DNA of 64,000 nucleotides from Paenibacillus sedimenti (GCF_014534655.1 NZ_JACVVD010000002.1:744001-808000); one strand, 5' to 3'. Shown: positions 34,907-44,991, counted from the first letter of the stretch. A program made the numbers and translations. Notes: generated by a model not told the origin, from the sequence alone.

Positions 34907-36865
34907 GTGAGAAAAAGACAAGGATTCATCAGTGTGCTGTTAATGATGATGTTGCTTGTGAGCGCTTGCAGCGAGAATACGGCCACCAATACGTCATCTC
35001 CGGCAAGCACGGGCACGGGGCAGCCTGCGGCAACTGCAGCAAGTTCAGGAGACGGTAAAATGACAGACGTTGGTACGCCAAGGAATCAAACATTGATTGT
35101 GGATATCTTGAGCGGTAAAACCGCTGACCCGGACCTGGTCAATCCGTACGTACCGGGAGCGGTGCCTATGGACGCAGGGTTCCACCAGCTGATTTTCTCG
35201 AGCCTATGGGAAATTAATACAGTCAAGGGGGAACAAATTCCCGACTTGGCGGCGACATTTCCGGAGCCTCTGGACAACACGAACACGAAATTCAAATTCA
35301 AGATTCAAGAGGGGTTAGCATGGTCTGATGGCGTAGAATTCACTGCTGATGACGTCGTGTATACGTCAGAAATGATTCTGAAAACAAAGGAACTCGGTTA
35401 TAGCGGTTACTACGGCAGCTTAGTGAAAAGTATGAAAGCGCTTGATAAACATACGATCGAAGTAGAGACGGTCAACCCTGAAACGAGATTGGCCCAAAAA
35501 TTAGGGGTTGTCATCTTTGGAACGGCCTTCAAAGTCGTACCGAAGCATATTTGGGAAAAAGAAGATCCGACGAAATTCAAATTCACCAACCCGGTTGGTC
35601 TTGGACCGTATAATTTGAAATCGCGCGATCCGCAAGGGAACTGGTTCCTGTATGAGAAGCGCAAAGACTGGCAGAAGAGCGATATCGGTAAAATCGTAGG
35701 CGAGCCTGGTCCGCAATACATTCTCTTCAAATTCTTCGGACCGGAAGAAAAACGGATTATCGCTTCCATTCAGCATGATATGGACATTTTGCAGGACATT
35801 ACGCCTGAAAGCTGGGATGTGCTTCGTCAAAAGAACAAAACGGCACTCGCCTGGTATGAAAACTTCCCGTATGCGGATATGGACGACCCGTGCGAAAGAG
35901 GCATGTCCTTCAATACATCGAAAGCACCTTACGACAATCCTGACGTAAGATGGGCGATGGCGCTGATGACGGACATTAAGAACGTATCCATGGCCACATT
36001 CGGAGGCATGCTCCGAGTTTCGCCGATTCAGCTGCCGCCGATTTCCGTCCTGCAAGAAAATTACCATAAACCGATGGTGAGTTGGCTCAAAGACTTCCAA
36101 TTGAGCGACGGTTATAAACCGTTCGACGAAAGCTACGCCAAAGACATGGTGGAAATGCTCAAACAGCAAGGCATCAAAGGATTGCCGACAGATAAAGAAG
36201 CTATTGATACGTTCGGTGTAGGCTGGTATAAATACGATCCGGCTGAAGCAGGCAAGCTGCTTGAAAAAGCAGGATTCAAGAAGCAAGGCGACAAATGGAT
36301 GAAACCTGACGGAACGCCATGGAAAGTGACGATCAACGCGCCGGCTAACTTTGAAGTCGAGTCCATGAGATTGGCGTTTGCCGTTGCGGACAGCTGGAAA
36401 AAGAACGGTATTGACGCCAACGTGCAGCAAATGGATGGAGCAACATTCTGGGATAGCGAATCTACAGGCGCATTCGAAGTAGGATCCTACTGGCCGGCTT
36501 GCGGTTTGCTGCCTGACAGTACCGCAAACTTCCAAGGCTGGCACAAACAATACATCGTAGAGAACGGTAAGCAAGCGCCAGGCAACCGCAACCGTTGGGC
36601 TAACGATCGAGTAAGCTCTTTGATTGACGAGCTCGCCGGTATGCAGAGCAGCGATCCTAAAGTGATTTCACATATTACCGAAATCAACAAAGAATTCGTG
36701 AAAGGGATGCCGTTCATCCCGATGTTCGGAACCTCGAAGTTCGTTCCTGTCGATACGTATTATTGGAGCGGCTTCCAGACATCCAATAATGCATTTGAAG
36801 GCCCTTGGTGGTGGTGGTCCCAGTTCAAGTTCTACACCCCTCACTTCAAACCAACCGGCAAGTAA
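34907..36865 (+). CDS. ABC transporter substrate-binding lipoprotein, peptide/oligosaccharide (SBP_bac_5) type
   Basis: The 652-residue product begins at a GTG preceded by AAAGGAGGA. Its lipoprotein signal ends at LVSAC, with Cys at about residue 21, followed by a Ser/Thr/Ala-rich linker. The body has SBP_bac_5 features (GLAWSDGVEFTADDVVYT and FKFTNPVGLGPYNLKS). At 652 residues it is longer than most DppA proteins. In plant-associated Paenibacillus such proteins often bind oligosaccharides rather than peptides, so the ligand is left open. Confidence 0.88.
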   Translation: MRKRQGFISVLLMMMLLVSACSENTATNTSSPASTGTGQPAATAASSGDGKMTDVGTPRNQTLIVDILSGKTADPDLVNPYVPGAVPMDAGFHQLIFSSLWEINTVKGEQIPDLAATFPEPLDNTNTKFKFKIQEGLAWSDGVEFTADDVVYTSEMILKTKELGYSGYYGSLVKSMKALDKHTIEVETVNPETRLAQKLGVVIFGTAFKVVPKHIWEKEDPTKFKFTNPVGLGPYNLKSRDPQGNWFLYEKRKDWQKSDIGKIVGEPGPQYILFKFFGPEEKRIIASIQHDMDILQDITPESWDVLRQKNKTALAWYENFPYADMDDPCERGMSFNTSKAPYDNPDVRWAMALMTDIKNVSMATFGGMLRVSPIQLPPISVLQENYHKPMVSWLKDFQLSDGYKPFDESYAKDMVEMLKQQGIKGLPTDKEAIDTFGVGWYKYDPAEAGKLLEKAGFKKQGDKWMKPDGTPWKVTINAPANFEVESMRLAFAVADSWKKNGIDANVQQMDGATFWDSESTGAFEVGSYWPACGLLPDSTANFQGWHKQYIVENGKQAPGNRNRWANDRVSSLIDELAGMQSSDPKVISHITEINKEFVKGMPFIPMFGTSKFVPVDTYYWSGFQTSNNAFEGPWWWWSQFKFYTPHFKPTGK

Positions 36866-36978
36866 TGTGATTGCCTGAACCACGAAATAGGTCGCATACC
36901 GGGCACGGATGGCTGCCTGGTATGCGATTTTACCATAATGGCGAATTTAGGCGCGATAAAGAGAGGAGAGTGACGCCT

Positions 36979-37977
36979 GTGGGATTTTATAAGTTCCTGC
37001 TTTCCAGACTATTAACGTTTATCTTAGTCGTCTTTATCGGGATTACGACCGTATTTTTTGTACCGAGATTTTTACCCTCGGATCCCGTTGAAGCCTTTAT
37101 CGGGCGGTTTACCGCCAAGTCGGCTTTTTTGGAGCCGGCGGCGATCGAATCGATACGCAAAACTTTGAACGAATCGTTCGGTCTTCAAGGCTCGATATTT
37201 GAACAATACTTTGGATTTATTAAAAGAGTCATTTTCACGCAAGATTTCGGACCTTCCTTAGCCAATTACCCGACGCCGGTGAATGAGCTGATCGGACGTG
37301 CACTGCCTTGGACGATGGGGCTGCTGCTTATCTCCACGTTGCTTTCCTGGCTTATTGGCAATGCGATCGGCCTCTTGGCTGGGTTCCGCAAGGAGAAAAC
37401 ATATTCCAAAATTTTGGAAGCGATCTCCATTACCTTATATCCGATTCCTTATTACATTTTTGCTTTAATTCTGATCATGCTGTTTGCGTATATCATCCCC
37501 ATCTTTCCGCTTTCGGCGAATTTTATGGGGAGCGGTTTTTCGTGGGAGCATATCAAGAGCCTGCTTGTGAACTCAGCTTTGCCTGCACTATCGATTATCC
37601 TGGTCGGAACAGGTTGGTGGGTCATCAGTATGAAGACGCTGTCCAGCGGAATTGCGGAAGAAGATTATGTGCATTTTGCCCGTTTGAAGGGGCTGAAAGA
37701 AAGAAAAATTATGACCAGGTACGTGCTGCCCAATGCCGCACTTCCGCAAATTACGTTTTTGGCGCTGCAAATTGGAACGATTTTTAACGGCGCTTTAATT
37801 ACGGAGTTTTTATTCGGTTATCCCGGAATTGGCACCTTGATCTTTAACGCCATTCTGCAATCGGATTATAACTTGATTATGGGGACAATAACCATATCGA
37901 TTATTGCCGTGGCAGGTGCGACTTTTATTATAGATTTATTGTATCCGTTCCTGGATCCCCGGGTGCGTTATAAGTAG
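36979..37977 (+). CDS. Opp/Dpp-type ABC transporter permease, DppB type
   Basis: This 332-residue permease starts at a GTG after GAGGAGAG. The N-terminal segment (LLSRLLTFILVVFIGITTVFF) and the late loop MTRYVLPNAALPQI followed by GTIFNGALITEFLFGYPGIG are characteristic of the DppB half. Six membrane segments are expected. The 113-base gap after the binding-protein gene contains an inverted repeat (GCATACCGGGCACGG and TGCCTGGTATGC), possibly reducing permease expression relative to the binding protein. Confidence 0.9.
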   Translation: MGFYKFLLSRLLTFILVVFIGITTVFFVPRFLPSDPVEAFIGRFTAKSAFLEPAAIESIRKTLNESFGLQGSIFEQYFGFIKRVIFTQDFGPSLANYPTPVNELIGRALPWTMGLLLISTLLSWLIGNAIGLLAGFRKEKTYSKILEAISITLYPIPYYIFALILIMLFAYIIPIFPLSANFMGSGFSWEHIKSLLVNSALPALSIILVGTGWWVISMKTLSSGIAEEDYVHFARLKGLKERKIMTRYVLPNAALPQITFLALQIGTIFNGALITEFLFGYPGIGTLIFNAILQSDYNLIMGTITISIIAVAGATFIIDLLYPFLDPRVRYK

Positions 37978-37999
37978 TGCGGATTAGGAGGAAAAGAGA

Positions 38000-38824
38000 A
38001 TGAAAAATTGGAACTTTCGTCTAAAAGCGGGAGCGTTCGTCTTGGTCATCTTTCTGATTATAGGATTTATCGTCCCGCTGTTTAACACTGGCAATCCGAT
38101 TGAGTGGGGGACGTATCCGAAAAACTTGAAACCAAGCTCGAGCCATATATTCGGTACGACGAATCTGGGTCAAGATACGTTTTGGCTGCTCGCGAAGTCG
38201 ATTCAAAACTCGTTTATTATCGGCATTATCGTTGCTTTTTTCGCGACGGTGATCGGGGCGCTGCTTGGCCTCTTGGCCGGATTTAAGGGCGGCTTTCTCG
38301 ATAGACTGATTACACTGCTCACGGACTCCTTTATCGTCATTCCGTCTCTGCCCATATTGATTTTATTAGGCAGCTTGATGAAAGGCAGAGCTTCATTAAT
38401 TTATATCGCTTTGGTGTTAATTATTTTTAACTGGCCATGGCCTGCCAGGCAGCTTCGCTCTATGGCTCTATCGTTGAGGGAGCGGGAATTTATTCATACC
38501 GCTGTTTTTTCGGGCTCAAGCACGATCAAAATTATCGTAAAAGAAATATTTCCTTTTGTCGCGGGCTGGTCGATCGCCAATTTCGTCAATACGATCCTTG
38601 TTGCCATCGGTTCCGAGTCGGGTTTGGCCGTTATCGGCATGTCCAGCAATGAAAAGGCGACGCTGGGTACGATGATATATTGGGCCAACCAGCATCAGGC
38701 TATGTTAGCCGGACGATGGTGGTGGATCGGATCGCCGGTCATTGCCATCGCCTTCATTTTTATCGCCTTGTTCCTGACGATGACGGGATATCAGCAATAT
38801 TCTGCGTTACGGAGGGGGAAATAA
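38000..38824 (+). CDS. Opp/Dpp-type ABC transporter permease, DppC type
   Basis: This 274-residue permease has the DppC N-terminal membrane segment followed by FGTTNLGQDTFWLLA, the characteristic 'DxLGRD'-like motif of the family, then the transmembrane core and an EAA loop (RQLRSMALSLREREFIHTA). It pairs with the DppB subunit to form the channel. Spacing to both neighbours is short. Confidence 0.9.
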   Translation: MKNWNFRLKAGAFVLVIFLIIGFIVPLFNTGNPIEWGTYPKNLKPSSSHIFGTTNLGQDTFWLLAKSIQNSFIIGIIVAFFATVIGALLGLLAGFKGGFLDRLITLLTDSFIVIPSLPILILLGSLMKGRASLIYIALVLIIFNWPWPARQLRSMALSLREREFIHTAVFSGSSTIKIIVKEIFPFVAGWSIANFVNTILVAIGSESGLAVIGMSSNEKATLGTMIYWANQHQAMLAGRWWWIGSPVIAIAFIFIALFLTMTGYQQYSALRRGK

Positions 38825-38825
38825 C

Positions 38826-39818
38826 ATGCTGCGGTTAAATCATGTAAGCGCGCAATACAACATGCTGGACGAATACGTCAAGGCAGTGGATCATGTTGAT
38901 TTTGAGGTCAGGAAAAATGAAATATTCGGCATTGCCGGAGAGTCAGGCTGCGGGAAATCGACATTGCTCAAAGTCATGTACGACTTGATCGCCTACCCCT
39001 TGGAAATTTCAGAAGGCTCGGTGGAACTGCATTCGACAGACAAACAGGGCAAGACGACGGTTTATACCAACGGCGAGATTCACAAAAGCTGGTGGAAAGT
39101 CATTTCATATGTGCCGCAGGGTGCGATGCATGTCATGAATCCGGTGACCAAAATCAAAAGCCAATTTTTTGACGCCATCAGCAAATACCATGACAAAAAA
39201 AGCAAAAAAGAGCTCGAAGCGGAAATTGCCGGTTATTTGAAAGAATTGGAGCTTTCGCCTGAAGTGCTGAATGCATATCCCCATCAGCTGAGCGGAGGGA
39301 TGCGGCAGCGCGTTCTAATCGCGCTTGCGACATTTTTGCATCCGGACATTGTGCTGGCCGACGAACCGACAACCGCACTGGATGTTGTTGTTCAGCGGGG
39401 TATTTTAACGATGCTCTCCAAGGTGCAAAAGAAGATGAAAAATTCAATGGTCATCGTCTCCCACGATATGGGGGTTCATTATCAAATCACGAACCGAATG
39501 GGTATTATGTATGCCGGCCAAATGATTGAAGTCGGGCCTACGGAGCAAATCTTTAACAACCCGCAGCATCCCTATACGAAAATGTTGATCAATGCGCTTC
39601 CTAAAGTAGGGGATAACAGCCAGAAGGAAGGCATTCCCGGTACTCCACCCAGCTTGAAAAATCCTCCTGCAGGCTGCAGATTTGCCGCAAGATGCCCGCT
39701 CGCCGAGGACATATGCCGAACGCAGGAGCCGGCCCAGTTTAATGTCGGGGAGGATCATTATGCCAGCTGCCATTTGCTGAATGATTGGATCGTGGAGGGG
39801 AAGAGACATGGCGCATAA
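38826..39818 (+). CDS. Opp/Dpp-type ABC transporter ATPase, DppD type
   Basis: The 330-residue ATPase has Walker A GESGCGKST (about 38-46), the signature LSGGMRQRV, Walker B VLADEPTTALDV, and the C-terminal cysteine-rich oligopeptide/dipeptide extension (CRFAARCPLAEDIC). It uses ATP to drive import. It starts one base after the DppC stop and overlaps the next ATPase by 11 bases. Confidence 0.93.
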   Translation: MLRLNHVSAQYNMLDEYVKAVDHVDFEVRKNEIFGIAGESGCGKSTLLKVMYDLIAYPLEISEGSVELHSTDKQGKTTVYTNGEIHKSWWKVISYVPQGAMHVMNPVTKIKSQFFDAISKYHDKKSKKELEAEIAGYLKELELSPEVLNAYPHQLSGGMRQRVLIALATFLHPDIVLADEPTTALDVVVQRGILTMLSKVQKKMKNSMVIVSHDMGVHYQITNRMGIMYAGQMIEVGPTEQIFNNPQHPYTKMLINALPKVGDNSQKEGIPGTPPSLKNPPAGCRFAARCPLAEDICRTQEPAQFNVGEDHYASCHLLNDWIVEGKRHGA

Positions 39819-40785
39819 CATTTTGGAAATCAACAACCTTTCGCGACAATTCAAAATCGGGGGCATGCTGCTAGGCAAGAAAATTGTGGCTGTCGATAAG
39901 GTCGATCTGAAGCTGCCCGGCGACAAACCGCAAATCATGAGCATCGTGGGTGAATCCGGCTGCGGGAAAACGACACTCGCCAGAATGATTTTACGCTTGC
40001 AGGAACCTTCGTCTGGCGACATTCGATTAGACGGTACTCCATTGTCGCATTATGACAAGCGTCAGCACCGGAAAGAGTTTCTAAAGAAGGTACAGCCCAT
40101 TTTTCAAAATCCATTCACTTCATTCAGCATGAGGAAAACGGTGGATACCTATTTGTTTGAAACGGCATTAAACCTGGAAATTGCCAAGACTAAGCAAGAA
40201 GCGCAAAGGATCGTCAGTGAAGTTTTACATTCGGTAGGGCTTGAACTTAATCATATAAGCGGGAAATACCCGAATCAATTTTCAGGGGGAGAACTGCAAA
40301 GAATTTCCATCGCAAGGGCATTAATTCCGAAACCGAGTTTAATTGTAGCGGATGAGCCGGTAGCGATGATTGACGCATCCCTGCGCATGAATATCGTGAA
40401 TTTGTTTAAAAAGCTCAAGGACGAGTACAAAGTTAATTTCATATACATTACTCACGACCTTTCAACGGCTTACTATGTCAGCGACTATATTGCGACAATG
40501 TACCGCGGACAGCTCATCGAATTCGGCGACGCCAGAAACATATTAAACAAGCCGTCACACCCTTATACGGAGTTATTATTGGATTCAATACCAAGAGTAG
40601 GAAAAAAATGGAACGAGGATATGGTGCTACCCGATATGGAAGACAAGGAATATGGGCTGAACGGCTGTAAGTTCGCAAACCGATGTATGTATGCCCAAGA
40701 TATTTGCCGCTCCATTGATCCGAATAAAGTGTATATCGATCCGGAGCATATGGTTCTTTGCTTTAAACATAATGATTACAAGTGA
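39808..40785 (+). CDS. Opp/Dpp-type ABC transporter ATPase, DppF type
   Basis: The 325-residue second ATPase has Walker A GESGCGKTTLA, the signature FSGGELQRIS, and Walker B LIVADEPVAMIDASLRM. A cysteine-rich C-terminus (CKFANRCMYAQDIC) is present as in DppF/OppF. The ATG at 39808 lies within the end of the preceding gene and follows GAGGGGAAG. With DppD it makes the heterodimeric motor. Confidence 0.93.
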   Translation: MAHNILEINNLSRQFKIGGMLLGKKIVAVDKVDLKLPGDKPQIMSIVGESGCGKTTLARMILRLQEPSSGDIRLDGTPLSHYDKRQHRKEFLKKVQPIFQNPFTSFSMRKTVDTYLFETALNLEIAKTKQEAQRIVSEVLHSVGLELNHISGKYPNQFSGGELQRISIARALIPKPSLIVADEPVAMIDASLRMNIVNLFKKLKDEYKVNFIYITHDLSTAYYVSDYIATMYRGQLIEFGDARNILNKPSHPYTELLLDSIPRVGKKWNEDMVLPDMEDKEYGLNGCKFANRCMYAQDICRSIDPNKVYIDPEHMVLCFKHNDYK

Positions 40786-40896
40786 AAGAAGAACTTAATT
40801 TTGTGCAAATTTGAAGTAACTTTCTCTATATCTGTTCGGCATCCGATTTTTTATAATGAGGGCGTAGCTGATAAAACAAGGAGGTACACCCTAAGT

Positions 40897-42309
40897 ATGG
40901 AGCATAAAGCGCCTTTATTATTAACGGATGAGCAGATGAGAAAGTTTATTACAGATGGTTTTTTGATTTTAAAAACGGATTTCTCGCGTGAGTTCCATCG
41001 TCAATTGCTTGAACAATTGAACTACGTTTATGAACATGAAGGAAATCCGGGCAATAATTTGCTGCCCCGGATCCGTGAACTTCAACAGGTTTTCGATCAC
41101 CCGGTCGTAACCGGAGCTTTAACGAGTGTGCTCGGACCCGATTATATGCTTCATGCGCATCGTCACGGTCATTTTAATGCTTCTTCGAAGGCAGGCGGAT
41201 GGCACAAAGACAGCTATTGGGGTTACCAAAAAATACGGAACCACCATCCATGGTGGGCGATGATCATGTATTTCCCGCAAGATACGTCCATAGAGATGGG
41301 ACCGACCGGTATTATGCCGGGAACGCAAAACTATGAGTCAAGAACTTTTGTGTCCGATGAAAATAAGGAAGAGGCGCTAGCCAGCGGTGAAGCGGGAACG
41401 TTTGCGTTGATCCATTATGATATTTGGCACCGATCGACGCCGAATGTGCTGGGCAAAGAACGGTATATGCTAAAGTTTGAGTTTATGCGGACACAAGCGC
41501 CGACAAGTCCCAGCTGGAATCATATGGATAAAGAGTGGAAGCTGCCGGCACTTGTTGGGGCGCCCTACATGGCGCAGGAAACGATGTGGGAAGAGACCTG
41601 GAACTGGTTGTCCGGCAGAGTCGGCAGCATTGCAAATACTGTGAAGGAAGATGCAGAATACGTTCAGCAGCTTGCTGTGGATCTGCGGGATGCATCGGAG
41701 CCGAACGCGCTGCATGCGGCTTATGAGCTTGCGCGTTGCGGAAAGCTCGGCATAGATGCGCTGCTGCAAGGCATTCATCACGAAGAGATCGGGGTTTCGC
41801 GCATTTCTGCTTATGGATTATCCGTATCCGGCATCGATGCGGTCCAAGGATTGTCTGAAGCGCTGGATAGCAAGCGAATCGAGACGGTGATCCATGCTGT
41901 ATTTGCCTTAGGTGAATTAAGAAGATTAGCTGCAGTGACCGTGAATAAGCTGATCGGCCTTCTTGAGCATCCTTCAAACAAAGTGCGGCAAGCCGTTGTT
42001 GAAACGCTGGGCATGATCGGCGGACCGATCGATGCGATTGTTGCCGGTTTGATCCGATGCTTAAAGGATGAAGACGTGCAGGTCCGGTTTACCGCAGGCT
42101 TGTCGCTTGCGCGAATAGGGGCTCCGGCGGAAGCGGCCGTACCGCAATTGCAAATCGCTTTGGACGATGAGAACCGCTATGTGCGCGCCCATGCGCTCGA
42201 GGCGCTGCGCTATATCGGAACGGAGGATGCGAAAGATGCGTTAATCAAGCATCTCTTCAACTCCCGCTGGTGCTCGAACACGACGCCGCAAAGCACGTTC
42301 TATCCTTAA
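40897..42309 (+). CDS. Phytanoyl-CoA dioxygenase-like protein fused to HEAT repeats
   Basis: The 470-residue product combines two parts. Residues about 5-240 form a PhyH-like Fe(II)/2-oxoglutarate dioxygenase domain, with metal ligands His103 and Asp105 (GGWHKDSYWG) and His178 (YDIWHRSTPN). Residues about 275-460 are repeated alpha-helical HEAT units (for example RQAVVETLGMIGGPI and VRFTAGLSLARIGAPA). HEAT repeats usually bind proteins. The ATG at 40897 follows AAGGAGG. It comes 111 bases after the importer ATPase gene and may belong to that operon. The substrate is unknown. Confidence 0.82.
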   Translation: MEHKAPLLLTDEQMRKFITDGFLILKTDFSREFHRQLLEQLNYVYEHEGNPGNNLLPRIRELQQVFDHPVVTGALTSVLGPDYMLHAHRHGHFNASSKAGGWHKDSYWGYQKIRNHHPWWAMIMYFPQDTSIEMGPTGIMPGTQNYESRTFVSDENKEEALASGEAGTFALIHYDIWHRSTPNVLGKERYMLKFEFMRTQAPTSPSWNHMDKEWKLPALVGAPYMAQETMWEETWNWLSGRVGSIANTVKEDAEYVQQLAVDLRDASEPNALHAAYELARCGKLGIDALLQGIHHEEIGVSRISAYGLSVSGIDAVQGLSEALDSKRIETVIHAVFALGELRRLAAVTVNKLIGLLEHPSNKVRQAVVETLGMIGGPIDAIVAGLIRCLKDEDVQVRFTAGLSLARIGAPAEAAVPQLQIALDDENRYVRAHALEALRYIGTEDAKDALIKHLFNSRWCSNTTPQSTFYP

Positions 42310-42322
42310 TCGTTTGCTCATA

Positions 42323-43177
42323 TTACTTAGTTTGAGGATTTAACATCAATTCCCGATAGGTGCTGGGGGCGTAGCCGCTGTGCTCTTTAAACATTCGAGA
42401 GAAATAGGCTAATTCCAGACCTATCGAATCGGCAATCGAGGATATGCTCAGATTGGTGAAGGTCAATAGATGCACGGCTTTTTCCAAGCGATGTTTGTTG
42501 ATGTATTGGATCGGGGAGAGTCCCGTAAAATTTTTGAACACATGAATAAAATAGTTCGGTTGAAAATGCGCAATGGCGGCAAGTTCTTCTACGGTCATAT
42601 GATGGGAAGCGTTGTCCTCGATATATTGAAGTACCGCGCTCATCTTATCAAACGTAGAGCTTGTTTTCATATTGAATCTGGTATGGTCGCATAGTTCGAT
42701 GAAAGTAGATATGATCTCCAGCAGAATCGAGCGAATACGCAACCCGGAAGTTAGATCATCCCTGTGCGCATAGTCAATGAGACGTTCAAAATGCCCCTTC
42801 ATCTCCTTCGCATCTTTTACCGTTACAACGTAGGAGGAGGGATTGACGAGATCAAAGAGCTGCAGATCTACCAGTTTAGAAGTGAAGTGGCACCAATATT
42901 TGCCCAGCGTGTTCTCGCTGACGGTTCCATAGGATTGAAGGACACCCGCAGGCAGAATATAGAGTTCACCCGGCTTTGGGGAGTACTCTTGGCTGCCTAT
43001 TTTTAAATAACCCTCTCCCTCCATGATGTAGTACATTTTATTGAAGTTCGGTGTGTAATCATAGTCATGCCAGGAGAGAGGCACTTTGGTATAAGCTGCA
43101 ATGGATAGGTCAAGCTGTACATTTGCTAGGTATTGGTTCTGATATTGGTTCGAGCCAAGTCCGGTTATATTGCCCAT
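42323..43177 (-). CDS. AraC-family transcriptional regulator with cupin sensing domain
   Basis: This 284-residue protein has an N-terminal cupin-like sensing domain (YYIMEGEGYLKIGSQEY, PGELYILPAGVLQSY) and a C-terminal AraC DNA-binding domain at about 185-280 (LAAIAHFQPNYFIHVFKN and SIADSIGLELAYFSRMFKEH). Regulators of this kind bind a sugar or sugar acid. It is divergent from the SDR-FAH-UxaA operon, whose promoter lies in the shared gap, and so is its likely activator. Confidence 0.9.
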   Translation of the reverse strand: MGNITGLGSNQYQNQYLANVQLDLSIAAYTKVPLSWHDYDYTPNFNKMYYIMEGEGYLKIGSQEYSPKPGELYILPAGVLQSYGTVSENTLGKYWCHFTSKLVDLQLFDLVNPSSYVVTVKDAKEMKGHFERLIDYAHRDDLTSGLRIRSILLEIISTFIELCDHTRFNMKTSSTFDKMSAVLQYIEDNASHHMTVEELAAIAHFQPNYFIHVFKNFTGLSPIQYINKHRLEKAVHLLTFTNLSISSIADSIGLELAYFSRMFKEHSGYAPSTYRELMLNPQTK

Positions 43178-43281
43178 TGGTTTGCACCATCCTCTGGTCG
43201 GATCGATCTAAAAAAATGCTATGCCGGATTGTACCTGTTGTCAAGAAAGGATTTGAGGGATAACGTTTGGAGGCGGGACAT

Positions 43282-44055
43282 ATGAGATTATCGGGAAAAA
43301 TTGTGCTGATCACCGGCTCCGGCTCAGGAATCGGGAGAAGCTCCGCGCTGCTGTTTGCACATGAAGGCGCTGCCATTATCGTCAACGATCGGGATGCGGA
43401 CAAGGGAGAGGAAACAGCCGGAGATATCTGTAAAGCCGGGGGCGAAGCGATTTTTATTCAAGCGGATGTGACGGACCCCGAGTCCGTTAAGACGATGGTG
43501 GACTTCGCCATCAAGCAGTACGGACGTATTGACGTGTTGTTCAACAACGCAGGCGTCAGCGGGGTAGGGGCGCTTCATGAGGTGGAGCCGGATGCGTGGG
43601 ACCGGGTCATGAGCGTCAACATCAAAGGCGTATATTTGCCTAGTAAATATGTGCTTCCTCATATGATGGAGCGAAAGTCGGGCAGCATCATTAACATGTC
43701 TTCCTGCATCGCGGAGATCGGATTGGCCCGCAGGGCTTCCTACGCAGCGACCAAAGGAGCCGTGCTCGCTCTCACCAAATCGATGCAGGTCGATTACGTG
43801 CCTTACGCGATACGAGTGAATGCACTGCTTCCTGGCACCATTCTTACGCCATTCGTTGAGAATTACCTAAAAACCTCCTACGATGACCCGGAACAAGCGA
43901 TCGCTGCACTGAAAACCCGTCAATTGAGCGGCGATTTGGGCAGTCCGGAGGATGTGGCGCGAGCGGCATTATTTTTGGCCTCGGATGAATCGAAATTTAT
44001 GATGGGCTCCCCGCTGTATATCGACGGGGGCGTCGTATTCGGCAAAAATGCCTAG
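43282..44055 (+). CDS. Short-chain dehydrogenase/reductase, sugar dehydrogenase-like
   Basis: The 257-residue product is a classical SDR. The NAD(P)-binding motif TGSGSGIG is at about 11-18, LFNNAG at about 86-91, the catalytic Ser in MSSCIAE, and Tyr/Lys in YAATKGA. An acidic residue at the end of beta2 (VNDRDADKG) suggests NAD preference. Co-operon genes suggest it oxidises a sugar or deoxy-sugar acid. The ATG at 43282 follows GGAGGCGGG; an upstream TTG at 43267 is unlikely. Confidence 0.85.
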   Translation: MRLSGKIVLITGSGSGIGRSSALLFAHEGAAIIVNDRDADKGEETAGDICKAGGEAIFIQADVTDPESVKTMVDFAIKQYGRIDVLFNNAGVSGVGALHEVEPDAWDRVMSVNIKGVYLPSKYVLPHMMERKSGSIINMSSCIAEIGLARRASYAATKGAVLALTKSMQVDYVPYAIRVNALLPGTILTPFVENYLKTSYDDPEQAIAALKTRQLSGDLGSPEDVARAALFLASDESKFMMGSPLYIDGGVVFGKNA

Positions 44056-44088
44056 AAAAATGGCAATGGAGGAGAGAAGAAAACGGTT

Positions 44089-44991
44089 ATGAAATTATTG
44101 ACGTTCATTCAAAACGGTCAAAACCGACTAGGGATCAAAACGGATCGCGGCGTTCTCGATGCGGCAAAGATTGCGCAAGCTTTAAGCCTCACCGATACTC
44201 CGCTAACTGTTCATGAAGCGATAGAAGGAGGAGGCAAAGCTATTGCCTCTTTGCAGCGTTTGGCGGATCTCGCGCCGGCGGAACCGGCAGCAGGAGCGGA
44301 TTATTGGCTGGACGAAGCGGAGCTCGAGTGGGGCTCTTGTGTGACGCATCCCGGGAAAATTATTTGCGTAGGCCTGAATTACCGCAAACATGCGGAGGAG
44401 ACGAAGGCGGCGATTCCGGAATATCCGATTCTGTTCAACAAATTTGGCAATGCCCTTACGGGCCATAACGAAGAGGTTATACTGCCCGAGGTTTCGCAGC
44501 AAGTGGACTACGAGGCCGAGCTTGTCATCGTGATGGGCAAGCAAGCGAAAAACGTATCGAAAGAACAGGCCCTCAGCCATGTATTCGGGTATTGCAATGC
44601 GAATGATCTCTCCGCCCGCGACCTGCAGATGAGAACGAACCAGTGGCTGCTGGGCAAAACCTGCGACGGGTTTGCGCCGCTCGGACCGTATCTGGTTACT
44701 GCTGACGAAGTCGGCAACCCGAATGATCTCTCCATCCGTTGTACGGTTAACGGAGAGGTGCGACAGCAGTCCAATACGTCGGATATGATTTTCCATTGCG
44801 ACGAGATTGTCAGTTATATCTCCAGGCATTTCACCTTAATGCCCGGCGATATTATTTTGACGGGAACGCCGGAGGGCGTCGTGCTTGGCTATCCGCCCGA
44901 GAAGCGGGTATACCTGCAAGAAGGCGATGTTGTCAGCGTTGAAATTGAAAAGTTGGGGACACTGACGAATCGGATGGTTGCCGAGGCTTAA
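44089..44991 (+). CDS. Fumarylacetoacetate hydrolase-family protein
   Basis: The 300-residue protein has an FAH catalytic domain (about 90-300). Metal-binding and active-site motifs are visible: IICVGLNYRKHAEE, YEAELVIVMGK, FGYCNANDLSARDLQ and ILTGTPEGVVLG. Members cleave C-C bonds in diketo or acylpyruvate compounds. In non-phosphorylative L-fucose and L-rhamnose pathways a paralogue splits 2,4-diketo-3-deoxy sugar acids into pyruvate and lactate, which fits the neighbours. The start follows GGAGGAGAG. Confidence 0.88.
   Translation: MKLLTFIQNGQNRLGIKTDRGVLDAAKIAQALSLTDTPLTVHEAIEGGGKAIASLQRLADLAPAEPAAGADYWLDEAELEWGSCVTHPGKIICVGLNYRKHAEETKAAIPEYPILFNKFGNALTGHNEEVILPEVSQQVDYEAELVIVMGKQAKNVSKEQALSHVFGYCNANDLSARDLQMRTNQWLLGKTCDGFAPLGPYLVTADEVGNPNDLSIRCTVNGEVRQQSNTSDMIFHCDEIVSYISRHFTLMPGDIILTGTPEGVVLGYPPEKRVYLQEGDVVSVEIEKLGTLTNRMVAEA

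Noticed and set aside
35501..36574. 357-codon minus-strand open frame opposite the ABC binding-protein gene
   Set aside because: It is antisense to a clear lipoprotein gene and has no ribosome site or recognisable sequence.
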